Part shown: piece by piece, positions 50,580 through 59,935 of the stretch
How the letters are laid out: every line of letters begins with the position of its first letter
Numbering within the stretch: the first letter of the stretch is position 1
Origin: an uncultured Lachnospiraceae bacterium
Lineage (GTDB): Bacteria > Bacillota > Clostridia > Lachnospirales > Lachnospiraceae
Length of the DNA stretch: 64,000 nt
Assembly: GCA_947625205.1 (NCBI GenBank)
Contig: CANQNN010000012.1
Location: 1-64,000, forward strand
Direction: 5' to 3'
Notes under the pieces: model-generated
What the model was told of the DNA's origin: nothing
What the model saw: the letters and a program-made list of their open reading frames with translations, nothing else
Database searches by the model: none
Translations under genes and position numbers: made by a program

Positions 50580-51695
50580 TTAAAATTGTGCAAAATTGAT
50601 AAAAATGAATGCGATCGCCAGCCCGATGATGTTTACCAGCATGAAGCATCCTAAGTATTTTGCAATGTTTGCATTTTCCGATTTCATGTACAGCTTTAAA
50701 GAGATAAGGCTTGCCAGCGATGCGATAGGCGTTCCCAGGCCACCGATATCCGTACCGATAAGCAGCGCCCGCCAGTCCTGTGTAAATCCCGACAGCAGAA
50801 CCGCGGCCGGCACGTTGCTAATCACCTGGCTTGCCAGCATGGATGTGAGCAGCGGATGGTCACACAGAAGATTTTGAAGAAATGTCTTGATCGTATCGAC
50901 AGAACCTATATTCCCTGCAAACACAAAGAAACACACGAATGTCAACAGCAGGCAGTAATCTATTTTTTTAAATAATGAACGCTCTGCAATCAAAAGGGCG
51001 GCACAGACCATTGCCAGCAGGATCCCGTAGTGCAGTATGTGAAAGACCGAGAGCAGACATAGTGCGAAGAGGATCAGATACATGCATATATATCGTTTGT
51101 CGTCTTTGTTTTCCGTTTCGGGCAGTTCAACGCAGAGGTCGCCTTTGGGACAGAGAAACACGCTCAAAACAAGAAGCGGTAACGCGGCCAGCGTGTACAG
51201 CAGAACTACCCCGAAAAACTCGTTTGCAGACAGATGAAATGCGGAATATATGTAGAGATTCTGGGGATTTCCGACAGGGGTCGCCATACTGCCCAGGTTG
51301 GCGGCTACCGTCTGCATAACGATGACGAAGATCATATACCGCTGCTGTCCGGTCAGCTCCAGGATCAGGATCGCAAAGGGGACGAAAGTGATCAGAGCTA
51401 CATCGTTGGTCACCAGCATGGAAGAAAAAAACGGCAGCAGGATCAATTCGGCAAATAATACCCGCCGGTTCATTCTGCCTGTCAGTACATGTCGCGCCAG
51501 ACTGTCGAACAGACCGTGCTGCTGCAGACCCGCCACCACTGCCATCAGGCAGAATAGCAGAGCGAGAACGCGATAATCAATATAATCGGCGTAAGCGGCG
51601 GAAGGCGGTACAATAAACATGGAGATCGCCATGCACAGCGCGGCCGCGATCAGAACCGGTTCTTTCTTTATGAATCCGAATAGTTTCTTTTTCAT
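50580..51695 (-). CDS. SLC13/ArsB-type anion permease
   Basis: LALLFCLMAVVAGLQQHGLFDSLA, LVTNDVALITFVPFAILIL, GSMATPVGNPQNLYIYS. Confidence 0.88.
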   Translation of the reverse strand: MKKKLFGFIKKEPVLIAAALCMAISMFIVPPSAAYADYIDYRVLALLFCLMAVVAGLQQHGLFDSLARHVLTGRMNRRVLFAELILLPFFSSMLVTNDVALITFVPFAILILELTGQQRYMIFVIVMQTVAANLGSMATPVGNPQNLYIYSAFHLSANEFFGVVLLYTLAALPLLVLSVFLCPKGDLCVELPETENKDDKRYICMYLILFALCLLSVFHILHYGILLAMVCAALLIAERSLFKKIDYCLLLTFVCFFVFAGNIGSVDTIKTFLQNLLCDHPLLTSMLASQVISNVPAAVLLSGFTQDWRALLIGTDIGGLGTPIASLASLISLKLYMKSENANIAKYLGCFMLVNIIGLAIAFIFINFAQF

Positions 51696-52092
51696 GATTT
51701 ATATTTGTCCTCCAACCTGGATTTAAGTGTTATGAATTTAAGCGTTATGATATATACAGCTCCGTTAAGGGAGTGCCCATGCTCTTATGTCGTGCACGCC
51801 TATTATATGACAAGATATGCGATTATGCCAGTATATTTTTGCGGAGAGGGAGCGTGGATACAAAGCGGCTTTTGGTGGTTGTCAGGACGTTCAAAAGATG
51901 ATACAATAACGAGGAAAGCACCGATGACGCTTGCGTCAATCGGCGTTTGACGAGTATCCTCATCGAGACGTCAGTCGAGATGATAAAATGTCAACAAGCC
52001 GCCGGAGTATCATGATTGTCGGATCTGTCATGGCGGCGTCGGGGCGATAAATAAGGTAGAGAGAGTGACGGATGATGACCGGAGGAAACATA

Positions 52093-52608
52093 ATGGATAC
52101 TTTTATTGATAAACTTTCACAGAAAAAGAATGCCCAGGGGATGATTCTGGCAAACATGAGCGCCGAGGCCGCCAAGATGGAGCGGCTGCAGAATCAGATG
52201 CAGACCTATGATGAACTGATGCAGGAGATCCGCCAGGTGAATCTTAAGACGGCGGAGAATCTGTCGGATGTGCAGAAAACGTTAAAGGAGTATCTTGCCA
52301 GGCTGGAAGCGTTACAGGCAGTACAGGAGAAAAATGACGGGGACCCGCAGGCTTTTGAACAGTTAAAAGAGCTCCTGGAGGAGAAGTTTAAGCAGTCCGA
52401 TGAGTTTCTGCACCGTGAGAACGTGAAGGTATATCGCAATGTGCAAGCGGCTGTGACGGACGAGCTGAACAAGCAGACGGATGAGCTGAAAAAGAGCCAG
52501 GCTCAGAACAGGACGGGCAAGGCGGTGCTGCCGGTCTGCGTTATGACACTGATCGCCGTACTGGCGGATATCGTGATCCATCTGCTGAATATCACGATCC
52601 CGATGTAA
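52093..52608 (+). CDS. Coiled-coil membrane-anchored hypothetical protein
   Basis: MDTFIDKLSQKKNAQGMILANMSAEAAKMERLQNQMQTYDELMQ; C-terminal TM segment. Confidence 0.75.
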   Translation: MDTFIDKLSQKKNAQGMILANMSAEAAKMERLQNQMQTYDELMQEIRQVNLKTAENLSDVQKTLKEYLARLEALQAVQEKNDGDPQAFEQLKELLEEKFKQSDEFLHRENVKVYRNVQAAVTDELNKQTDELKKSQAQNRTGKAVLPVCVMTLIAVLADIVIHLLNITIPM

Positions 52609-52707
52609 GGTATAGACGTAAGGCATATAAAGAACGGGTAAGCGCTGCGCAAAGAGCGGCAGAGGATAAACTTATAATATAGACGGTAGACAGAACGGAG
52701 AATGATA

Positions 52708-53289
52708 ATGGGAAGACAGACATGGAAACCGGGCAATATGCTGTATCCGCTTCCGGCAGTGCTGGTCAGTGTGGCTGACCGGGCCGGAAATACGAATCTG
52801 TTCACTGTAGCATGGACAGGTACGGTCTGTTCCGATCCGCCGATGGTATCCATTTCCGTCAGACCGGAGCGCTATTCTTATCATATGATAGAAGAGACGG
52901 GCGAATTTGTGATCAATCTGACTACGGAGGCGCTTGTTTATGCCACTGATTACTGCGGCGTGAAGAGCGGCAGAGACGTGGATAAATGGAAGGAAATGCA
53001 TTTGACGCCGGTTCCGGCGCAGTATGTGCGAGCGCCTATGGTACAGGAAAGCCCGGTCAGTATGGAATGCCGTGTGACGAAAAAGCTGGAGCTGGGAAGC
53101 CACGATATGTTTCTTGCCGAAGTGCTTGCGGTACATGTCGATGAGCGGTATATGGATGAGACCGGCAGGTTCTGTCTGAATGATGCGAAGCCGCTTGTGT
53201 ACTCCCACGGAAGATACCTGACAACGGGCAGGGAGATCGGCAGTTTCGGTTACAGCGTTAAGAAAAACAAGGACCATAAAAAATCTTAG
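52708..53289 (+). CDS. Flavin reductase family protein
   Basis: NMLYPLPAVLVSVADRAGNTNLFTVAWTGTVCSDPPMVSISVRPERYSYHMI. Confidence 0.9.
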   Translation: MGRQTWKPGNMLYPLPAVLVSVADRAGNTNLFTVAWTGTVCSDPPMVSISVRPERYSYHMIEETGEFVINLTTEALVYATDYCGVKSGRDVDKWKEMHLTPVPAQYVRAPMVQESPVSMECRVTKKLELGSHDMFLAEVLAVHVDERYMDETGRFCLNDAKPLVYSHGRYLTTGREIGSFGYSVKKNKDHKKS

Positions 53290-53320
53290 GTCGCGGCGGC
53301 GGTCTAAGATTTTTATTTTT
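53278..53320. terminator. Bidirectional terminator between convergent genes
   Basis: AAAAATCTTAG...CTAAGATTTTTATTTTT. Confidence 0.8.
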
Positions 53321-54551
53321 GTTCGTGCGTCTGGCGGCTGCTTATGGAACCGTCCAGCAGGCTTCCGCGGACCACTGCGCCGGCGCCGTATTTCTGCCGG
53401 ATGGAATCGAGCGCCTGTTCCAAGCGCAGTTCTTTCTGACTGCAGCCCTGTCCTTTATCTTGCGCAAGGTCAAACAGGGACATCTGCACAGGCTCAGAGA
53501 GAGGCAGCAGCTTGGAGGAACGGATTCCCAGAAGACGGACGGGCGTACCGTCCCACAGTTCCGAGAATAATTGACAGGCGGTTTGATAGATGGTATCGCT
53601 GCCGCATGTGGGCGCGGGAAGCGTTGTCTGGTGAGACACTTTCCTGAAAGTGCTGTATTTGATTTCCACGCTGATCATTTCCGCCATCCGGTCTGCCGCG
53701 CGCAGACGGCTTCCTACCGATTCTGACAGAGTGAGGAGAATTTTTCTGGCGTCCGCCATAGTGACGGCATCTTTGTCCAGTGTAATGGAGTTGCCGATTC
53801 CTTTGGCCTGCGCCTGCTGCGTTTCCACAATGGAATCGTCAATGCCGTTGGCGTACTCCCAGAGAAGCCGCCCGTGGCTTTTCAGATTAAACTCAATGAC
53901 AGCCGGGTCGGATTTTGCCAGATCCCCTATAGTCAGTATTTCCAGCTTGCGGAGAGTCTCTGCGCTGGAATGCCCGCACATAAAAAGGGAGGAGATGGGG
54001 AGCGGCCAAAGTTTCTGGGATATTTCGGCTGCATACAGCGTGTGGGTCAGATCCGGTTTCCTGAAATCGGATGCCATCTTAGCCAGCACTTTCCTGTCGG
54101 AAATTCCTATGTTGACGGTAAATCCCAGCTTCTCCCGGACGCTTTGGCGTATCATGCCGGCGGCTTCTTCCGGGGAGGCATAGCGCCTGCTGATGGGCGT
54201 GTAATCCATGTAGCATTCGTCCACGCTGACCTGTTCAATGTCGGGGCAGATGTCCGCAAGAAGCGCCATGAGTTCTTGGCTTCTGCGGTGATACAGCTCA
54301 TGGTCCGGCTGTTCTATTGTCAGCCCGGGGCATTTGCGCAGGGCATTGACAATGGGTTCGCCAGTCACGATACCGTATGCTTTGGCGGGGATGGATTTGG
54401 CAAGAACAACGCCGTGCCGCCTGGCCATATCGCCGCCGACAATTGCGGGTATTGTACGCAGGTCCACGCCGGAACCGTTATGCAGTTTTTCCAGTGCAGT
54501 CCAGCTTAAATATGCGGAGTTGACGTCTATGTGAAAAATGATCCTGTCCAT
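53313..54551 (-). CDS. dinB: DNA polymerase IV (Y-family)
   Basis: MDRIIFHIDVNSAYLSWTALEKL; SVDECYMDYTP; NIGISDRKVLAKMASDFRKPD. Confidence 0.9.
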   Translation of the reverse strand: MDRIIFHIDVNSAYLSWTALEKLHNGSGVDLRTIPAIVGGDMARRHGVVLAKSIPAKAYGIVTGEPIVNALRKCPGLTIEQPDHELYHRRSQELMALLADICPDIEQVSVDECYMDYTPISRRYASPEEAAGMIRQSVREKLGFTVNIGISDRKVLAKMASDFRKPDLTHTLYAAEISQKLWPLPISSLFMCGHSSAETLRKLEILTIGDLAKSDPAVIEFNLKSHGRLLWEYANGIDDSIVETQQAQAKGIGNSITLDKDAVTMADARKILLTLSESVGSRLRAADRMAEMISVEIKYSTFRKVSHQTTLPAPTCGSDTIYQTACQLFSELWDGTPVRLLGIRSSKLLPLSEPVQMSLFDLAQDKGQGCSQKELRLEQALDSIRQKYGAGAVVRGSLLDGSISSRQTHEQK

Positions 54552-54647
54552 ATCAAAATTATACATCACTTTACTTTTTCAGGAAATACTGATAGAATAT
54601 AAAATGTTGTTTTCTTGTTACAAATCATGGGTTCGTAAACGTTTATT

Positions 54648-56231
54648 ATGAAAAAGATTTCAAGACATTATAAAAAGATAAAAATTGCATATATTAAGGT
54701 TGCGATGCTTGCAATCTTTGCCGCTATATTGTTTTTTCCGACTTATCACAAGCTGGAAAGCACAGGCGATAATATTTTTACCGTGTATCTGAACGGTATG
54801 CAGGTTGGCGTCACGGACAGCCCGGAACGGGCGGACACATGTCTGATTGCAGCGCGTAGAAGACTGGCGGCCACCAGCGATGAACTGGTACTTGCAGATG
54901 CCGAGATGAGCTGTGAGGGCGCGGAAGTCCTGTGGGGTACTGTGAACAGTAACAGCACGATCGTTTCCAATATGGTGACGGAGCTTCGCAAGAGCGTAAA
55001 AGAGACGCTGAACCGTTCCTATACGGTAAAGATCAATGAATATACGGTCAATCTTGCCAGTACCGAGGAGGTCCTTGCGCTGCTGCAGGCGTCCCTCAAC
55101 AGATATGACAGCAAACAGGAATACTATGTGGACCTGGTTTTGGACGGCAACAGGGAATTGAATGTTCTTACGACACAGATCTATTCTGCCAGAGAGCAAA
55201 AAGCGCAGGAGGAAGAGGCGCAGGAAGTCATGGCCAGCGTGGGGATCAATGAAGAGCTGGACAGGATGCTTGCCGGTGTGGAGCCGGATGTTGAGAAGGA
55301 TTTTTCCGATTATGAGCTGGGACTGAAGCAGCTGTCGTTTGGCGATACGGTGGAAGTGGTGGAGTCCTATCTTCAGAGCTATGAGCTCACCCCGTTAGAA
55401 CAGGCGGTAGAGGAAGTAACCAAGGAACAGGAGAAAGAACAGATCTATGAGGTGGTGTCGGGAGATACCTTGTCCCAGATCGCAGAGAAGAATGAGATAC
55501 CGTTAGCCGATCTGATCGCGATGAATGAGACGATAGAGAATGAGAATTCCATGATCCGCGCAGGCGATGAACTGATCGTTACCGTTCCGGAGCCGGAATT
55601 ATCTGTGGAACGTACGGAAGAAGTATACTATGAGGAAGATTATGAGGCGGAAGTCATTTACAAGGATAACGATGACTGGTATACAACACAGACTAGGACA
55701 CTGCAGGAGCCTTCAGCGGGACACCGCAAAGTAGTGGCGGATGTCTCTTACCGCAATAACGAGGAAGTAAGCAGAGAGATCCTGAAGGAAGACATCACTT
55801 ATGAGGCGGTGCCCAAAATCGTAGAGCGCGGAACGAAGATCCCGCCGACTTACATTAAGCCGATCTCCGGCGGACGGCAGTCGTCCGGATTCGGAAGACG
55901 TAAAGCGCCTACGAGGGGAGCCAGCACATATCATAAAGGAGTTGACTGGGCAACGCCGGTCGGTACGGCAGTTATGGCATCCTCTGCCGGAACGGTCACA
56001 AAGGCAGGCTGGGGAAGCGGATACGGATATGTGGTATATATCAATCACGCCGACGGCAGGCAGACCAGGTACGGACATCTGAGCAAGATACTGGTATCGC
56101 AGGGTCAGACCGTCAGCCAGGGACAGAAGATCGCCCTGAGCGGTAATACAGGCGTTAGTACGGGACCGCACGTGCATTTTGAAATATTGATAAACGGCAC
56201 ACAGGTGAACCCGCTTCAGTACCTTAATTAA
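54648..56231 (+). CDS. M23 peptidase with LysM and G5 domains
   Basis: LysM YEVVSGDTLSQIAEKNEIPLADLIAMN; G5-like region; M23 YHKGVDWATPVGTAVMASSAG...GPHVHFEI. Confidence 0.93.
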   Translation: MKKISRHYKKIKIAYIKVAMLAIFAAILFFPTYHKLESTGDNIFTVYLNGMQVGVTDSPERADTCLIAARRRLAATSDELVLADAEMSCEGAEVLWGTVNSNSTIVSNMVTELRKSVKETLNRSYTVKINEYTVNLASTEEVLALLQASLNRYDSKQEYYVDLVLDGNRELNVLTTQIYSAREQKAQEEEAQEVMASVGINEELDRMLAGVEPDVEKDFSDYELGLKQLSFGDTVEVVESYLQSYELTPLEQAVEEVTKEQEKEQIYEVVSGDTLSQIAEKNEIPLADLIAMNETIENENSMIRAGDELIVTVPEPELSVERTEEVYYEEDYEAEVIYKDNDDWYTTQTRTLQEPSAGHRKVVADVSYRNNEEVSREILKEDITYEAVPKIVERGTKIPPTYIKPISGGRQSSGFGRRKAPTRGASTYHKGVDWATPVGTAVMASSAGTVTKAGWGSGYGYVVYINHADGRQTRYGHLSKILVSQGQTVSQGQKIALSGNTGVSTGPHVHFEILINGTQVNPLQYLN

Positions 56232-56392
56232 GTTTGCCCGGCCAAATGAAGTTACCCATTTACAAATATGCAAAATATGGTATACTGTTATTTAATTGTT
56301 AGGCGGTATATTGTAAAGCTGTACTTGTACCGGGCAATTACTGTTTTGGGTGTATTCTTGAATATATTTCGTTTATTATACAGGGGATCAAT

Positions 56393-57685
56393 ATGGAACA
56401 ATATGCGATTAAAGGTGGAAATCCGTTAGTCGGCGAGGTGGAGATAGGCGGCGCCAAAAATGCGGCGCTTGCTATACTTGCGGCGGCCGTTATGACGGAT
56501 GAAACCGTTGTGATAGAAAACGTACCGGATGTCAGAGATACGAATGTTTTGATGCAGGCGATGGAGAGCGTGGGCGTTATCATCAACCGCCCTGACCGGC
56601 ATACGGTTAAGATCAATGCGTCACAGATTCACGATCTGGTGATTGAGGACGATTATATTAAGAAAATAAGGGCATCCTATTATCTGCTGGGTGCGCTGCT
56701 GGGTAAATATAAGAAGGCGGAAGTTGCATTGCCGGGAGGCTGCAACATAGGTCTTCGCCCGATCGACCAGCATATCAAAGGCTTTCGTGCTCTGGGCGCC
56801 AATGTCAGGATCGAGCACGGACTGATCATTACGGAGACGGACAAACTTAAGGGTAATCATATCTATATGGACGTAGTCACGGTCGGAGCCACCATGAATG
56901 TGATGATGGCGGCAGTTATGGCGGAAGGTCAGACGGTGATCGAGAATGCGGCGAAGGAGCCCCATGTCGTTGATCTTGCCAATTTCCTTAACAGCATGGG
57001 CGCCAATATAAAAGGCGCGGGCACGGATGTTATCAGGATCAAGGGCGTGTCCAGGCTTCATGGAACAGAGTATGTTATCATTCCCGATCAGATCGAGGCG
57101 GGAACGTTTATGTTTGCCGCTGCGGTGACAAAAGGCGATGTGACAGTCAAAAACGTTATCCCGAAGCATTTGGAGTCTGTCAGCGCAAAACTGCTTGAGA
57201 TCGGCTGCGAGGTGGAGGAATCGGACGATGCGGTGCGTGTGGTGGCATCGAAACCCCTCGGCCATACGCATGTCAAGACGCTTCCCTATCCGGGATTCCC
57301 TACGGACATGCAGCCGCAGATCACCGTGACGCTGGGCTTATCCTCGGGGACAAGTATAGTGACGGAAAGCATCTTTGAGAACAGATTTAAATATGTGGAT
57401 GAACTTACCCGTATGGGCGCTAATATTAAAGTAGAGGGCAATACGGCGATCATCGACGGTGTGAAACAGTATACCGGGGCAAGTATTACGGCTCCGGACT
57501 TAAGAGCGGGCGCGGCGCTTGTGATTGCCGGTCTGGCAGCGGAAGGTATTACCGTTGTGGATGATATTAAATATATCGAGCGCGGCTATGAAGATTTCCA
57601 CTTAAAGCTTCAGGGACTCGGGGCACAGATCGAGATTATCACCGCCGAAAGAGATTTACAGAAGTTTAGACTGAAAGTAGGTTGA
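56393..57685 (+). CDS. murA: UDP-N-acetylglucosamine 1-carboxyvinyltransferase
   Basis: GGNPLVGEVEIGGAKNAALAILAAAVM; PGGCNIGLRPIDQHIKGFRALGA; GFPTDMQPQ. Confidence 0.95.
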   Translation: MEQYAIKGGNPLVGEVEIGGAKNAALAILAAAVMTDETVVIENVPDVRDTNVLMQAMESVGVIINRPDRHTVKINASQIHDLVIEDDYIKKIRASYYLLGALLGKYKKAEVALPGGCNIGLRPIDQHIKGFRALGANVRIEHGLIITETDKLKGNHIYMDVVTVGATMNVMMAAVMAEGQTVIENAAKEPHVVDLANFLNSMGANIKGAGTDVIRIKGVSRLHGTEYVIIPDQIEAGTFMFAAAVTKGDVTVKNVIPKHLESVSAKLLEIGCEVEESDDAVRVVASKPLGHTHVKTLPYPGFPTDMQPQITVTLGLSSGTSIVTESIFENRFKYVDELTRMGANIKVEGNTAIIDGVKQYTGASITAPDLRAGAALVIAGLAAEGITVVDDIKYIERGYEDFHLKLQGLGAQIEIITAERDLQKFRLKVG

Positions 57686-57745
57686 CACAGGCCGAATATA
57701 GGTGTATGTTAATCTACAGATATGACAATTCCATATTGTGATTTT

Positions 57746-57861
57746 TCTCTTATTCAGAGTGGTGGAGATACATAGGATCTGTGAAGCCACGGCAACCCCT
57801 GCGAGGAAGGTGCCAACCTGAGCGAAAAATGCTGCCGCATGGCAGATCGAACAATAAGAGG
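57746..57861 (+). ncRNA. SAM-I (S-box) riboswitch upstream of metK
   Basis: P1 tctcttatt/aataagagga, conserved cagagtggtggag, gaagccacggcaacc, aaggtgccaacctgagcga. Confidence 0.92.
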
Positions 57862-57883
57862 ATTTGATTATCGACTGTCAGGT

Positions 57884-57910
57884 CCGCTTATCAGATAAGC
57901 GGATTTTTTT
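57884..57910 (+). terminator. Riboswitch-linked intrinsic terminator
   Basis: CCGCTTA-tcaga-TAAGCGG followed by ATTTTTTT. Confidence 0.9.
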
Positions 57911-58055
57911 ATACAGTAGGAGCATTCCCGGGTAGTTCCTATTGTACAAAAAGCCTACGGCCGGATGCGCACGAGCGCGTGCGTGGAAAATGCTGGGAAC
58001 ATTGCACGATGGCAAAAGCATATGGCTGAATAACAAAAAGAAAAGGAGAAAGAAA

Positions 58056-59243
58056 ATGGAAAAAAGACTGTTTACTTCAGAATCAGTAACCGAAGGGCAT
58101 CCCGATAAAGTCTGCGATGCCATTTCCGACGCTATTCTTGATGCGTGCATGGAGAAAGACCCTATGAGTCGTGTGGCCTGCGAGACGGCGGTCTGCACGG
58201 GATTTGCGCTGGTGACGGGAGAGATCACAACGAATGCGTATGTGGATATTCCGAAGATCGTGCGCGATACCGTTAAAGAGATCGGCTATACGAAGTCCGA
58301 GTACGGTTTCGATGGCAATACCTGCGCGGTTCTGGTGGCTATCGACGAGCAGTCGGCGGACATTGCGATGGGCGTTGACAAAGCCCTTGAAGCAAAAGAA
58401 AATAAAATGTCCGATGAGGAGATCGAAGCGATCGGTGCGGGCGACCAGGGTATGATGTTCGGTTACGCTACCAATGAGACACCGGAATATATGCCATATC
58501 CGATCTCCCTTGCGCATAAGCTGGCACTGCAGCTTACAAGGGTGCGTAAGGACGGTACGCTGACTTATTTGAGACCGGACGGCAAAAGCCAGGTGTCCGT
58601 AGAGTATGACGAGAACGGCAAGCCGGTAAGACTGGAGGCTGTCGTGTTGTCAACTCAGCACGATCCTGATGTGACACAGGAAAAGATTCATGAAGATATC
58701 AAAAAGTACGTTTTCGATCCCGTTCTGCCGAAAGAGCTGATCGATGAAAACACCAAATTTTTTATCAATCCTACGGGACGCTTTGTTATCGGCGGGCCCC
58801 ACGGTGACGCGGGTCTGACGGGCCGCAAGATCATCGTGGATACATACGGCGGATATGCCCGTCACGGCGGCGGCGCATTTTCCGGCAAAGACTGCACCAA
58901 GGTGGATCGTTCCGCGGCATATGCGGCGCGTTACGTGGCCAAGAACATTGTGGCAGCCGGGCTAGCGGACAGATGCGAGATTCAGCTGTCTTATGCGATC
59001 GGCGTTGCACAGCCGACCTCCGTTATGGTGGATACGTTCGGAACAGGTAAGGTATCCGATGAGAAGCTGGATGAGATCATCCGCAACAACTTCGATCTGC
59101 GTCCGGCGGGTATTATTAAGATGCTCGATCTGCGTCGCCCGATTTACAAGCAGACGGCGGCATACGGACATTTCGGCCGTCTTGATCTGGATCTTCCGTG
59201 GGAGAAGACGGATAAGGCAGAGGCACTTAAGAAATATCTGTAA
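58056..59243 (+). CDS. metK: S-adenosylmethionine synthetase
   Basis: [66 protein letters not shown]. Confidence 0.97.
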   Translation: MEKRLFTSESVTEGHPDKVCDAISDAILDACMEKDPMSRVACETAVCTGFALVTGEITTNAYVDIPKIVRDTVKEIGYTKSEYGFDGNTCAVLVAIDEQSADIAMGVDKALEAKENKMSDEEIEAIGAGDQGMMFGYATNETPEYMPYPISLAHKLALQLTRVRKDGTLTYLRPDGKSQVSVEYDENGKPVRLEAVVLSTQHDPDVTQEKIHEDIKKYVFDPVLPKELIDENTKFFINPTGRFVIGGPHGDAGLTGRKIIVDTYGGYARHGGGAFSGKDCTKVDRSAAYAARYVAKNIVAAGLADRCEIQLSYAIGVAQPTSVMVDTFGTGKVSDEKLDEIIRNNFDLRPAGIIKMLDLRRPIYKQTAAYGHFGRLDLDLPWEKTDKAEALKKYL

Positions 59244-59255
59244 AACGGTTTTATG

Positions 59256-59284
59256 GAAAGAGACGGTTTCGGCCGTCTCTTTTT
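59256..59284 (+). terminator. Intrinsic terminator after metK
   Basis: AGAGACGG-tttc-GGCCGTCTCTTTTT. Confidence 0.85.
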
Positions 59285-59424
59285 GCGCGAATAAGCAGAG
59301 CCGTAAACAGAAGCGCAGGAGGCGCGCTTGCGCAGCCGAATTTTGTCTTGCAATTGCTGCAATAAGTTTGTATAGTAATTACGATAAGGTAATAACTTAG
59401 GAAAGGGTTGAAAGAGGGGACATA

Positions 59425-59700
59425 ATGGACAGACTGGGAAAAGCGTTGGAGAGAATGGTAGATGCTTACAGCAGACAGGGCGTGTGCGAGGTGTGCGGAG
59501 GAAAACTGATATTTCAGGGCTGCGGCGAGTATGTGTGTGAAAAGTGCGGAGATCTGACATATGATGATTACGGCAAGGTGCGCAGATATGTGGAAACGCA
59601 CGCAAACGCATCGGTTACCGATACGGCGGAGGCTACGGGCGTCAGCCAGGATGCCATCCGTATGATGATACGGGAGCGCAAGATCAGAATTGGATTTTAA
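59425..59700 (+). CDS. Zinc-ribbon + HTH small protein (YvyF/flagellar-operon-protein-like)
   Basis: CEVCGGKLIFQGCGEYVCEKCGDLTYDDYGKVRRYVETHANASVTDTAEATGVSQDAIRMMIRERKI. Confidence 0.75.
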   Translation: MDRLGKALERMVDAYSRQGVCEVCGGKLIFQGCGEYVCEKCGDLTYDDYGKVRRYVETHANASVTDTAEATGVSQDAIRMMIRERKIRIGF

Positions 59701-59789
59701 TATATTTTATTTATGACAGATATAAGGCACGGCGCATAAGACGTTCGGCAAGTATCATTAGCTGCATCTGTAAAAGCAGCTTTCATGGA

Positions 59790-59818
59790 GGAGACGGTTT
59801 CAGCCGTCTCTTTTTTGG
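59790..59818 (+). terminator. Intrinsic terminator, near-copy of the one after metK
   Basis: GAGACGG-tttca-GCCGTCTCTTTTTT. Confidence 0.85.
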
Positions 59819-59935
59819 TCTGTACTGCCAGTCGTATTTCTGGTAGAATGGCGTATATAGAAGGAGCGTGGGTTCGGCTGCGGCCAGAATACAGCGAAGA
59901 TAAAGAATACAGAAAATACGGAGAATAATATTCGG

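Noticed and set aside
51900-52000. Imperfect hairpins (CCGATGACGC..GCGTCAATCGG) before the coiled-coil gene
   Set aside because: Short, imperfect and without U-tract or conserved context; not distinguishable from chance or a weak terminator
52672-53277. 201-aa minus ORF opposite flavin reductase
   Set aside because: Shadow frame; plus strand has the clear family signature and RBS
54551-54647. LexA/SOS box upstream of DNA polymerase IV
   Set aside because: No convincing GAAC-N4-GTTC-type palindrome in the intergenic region
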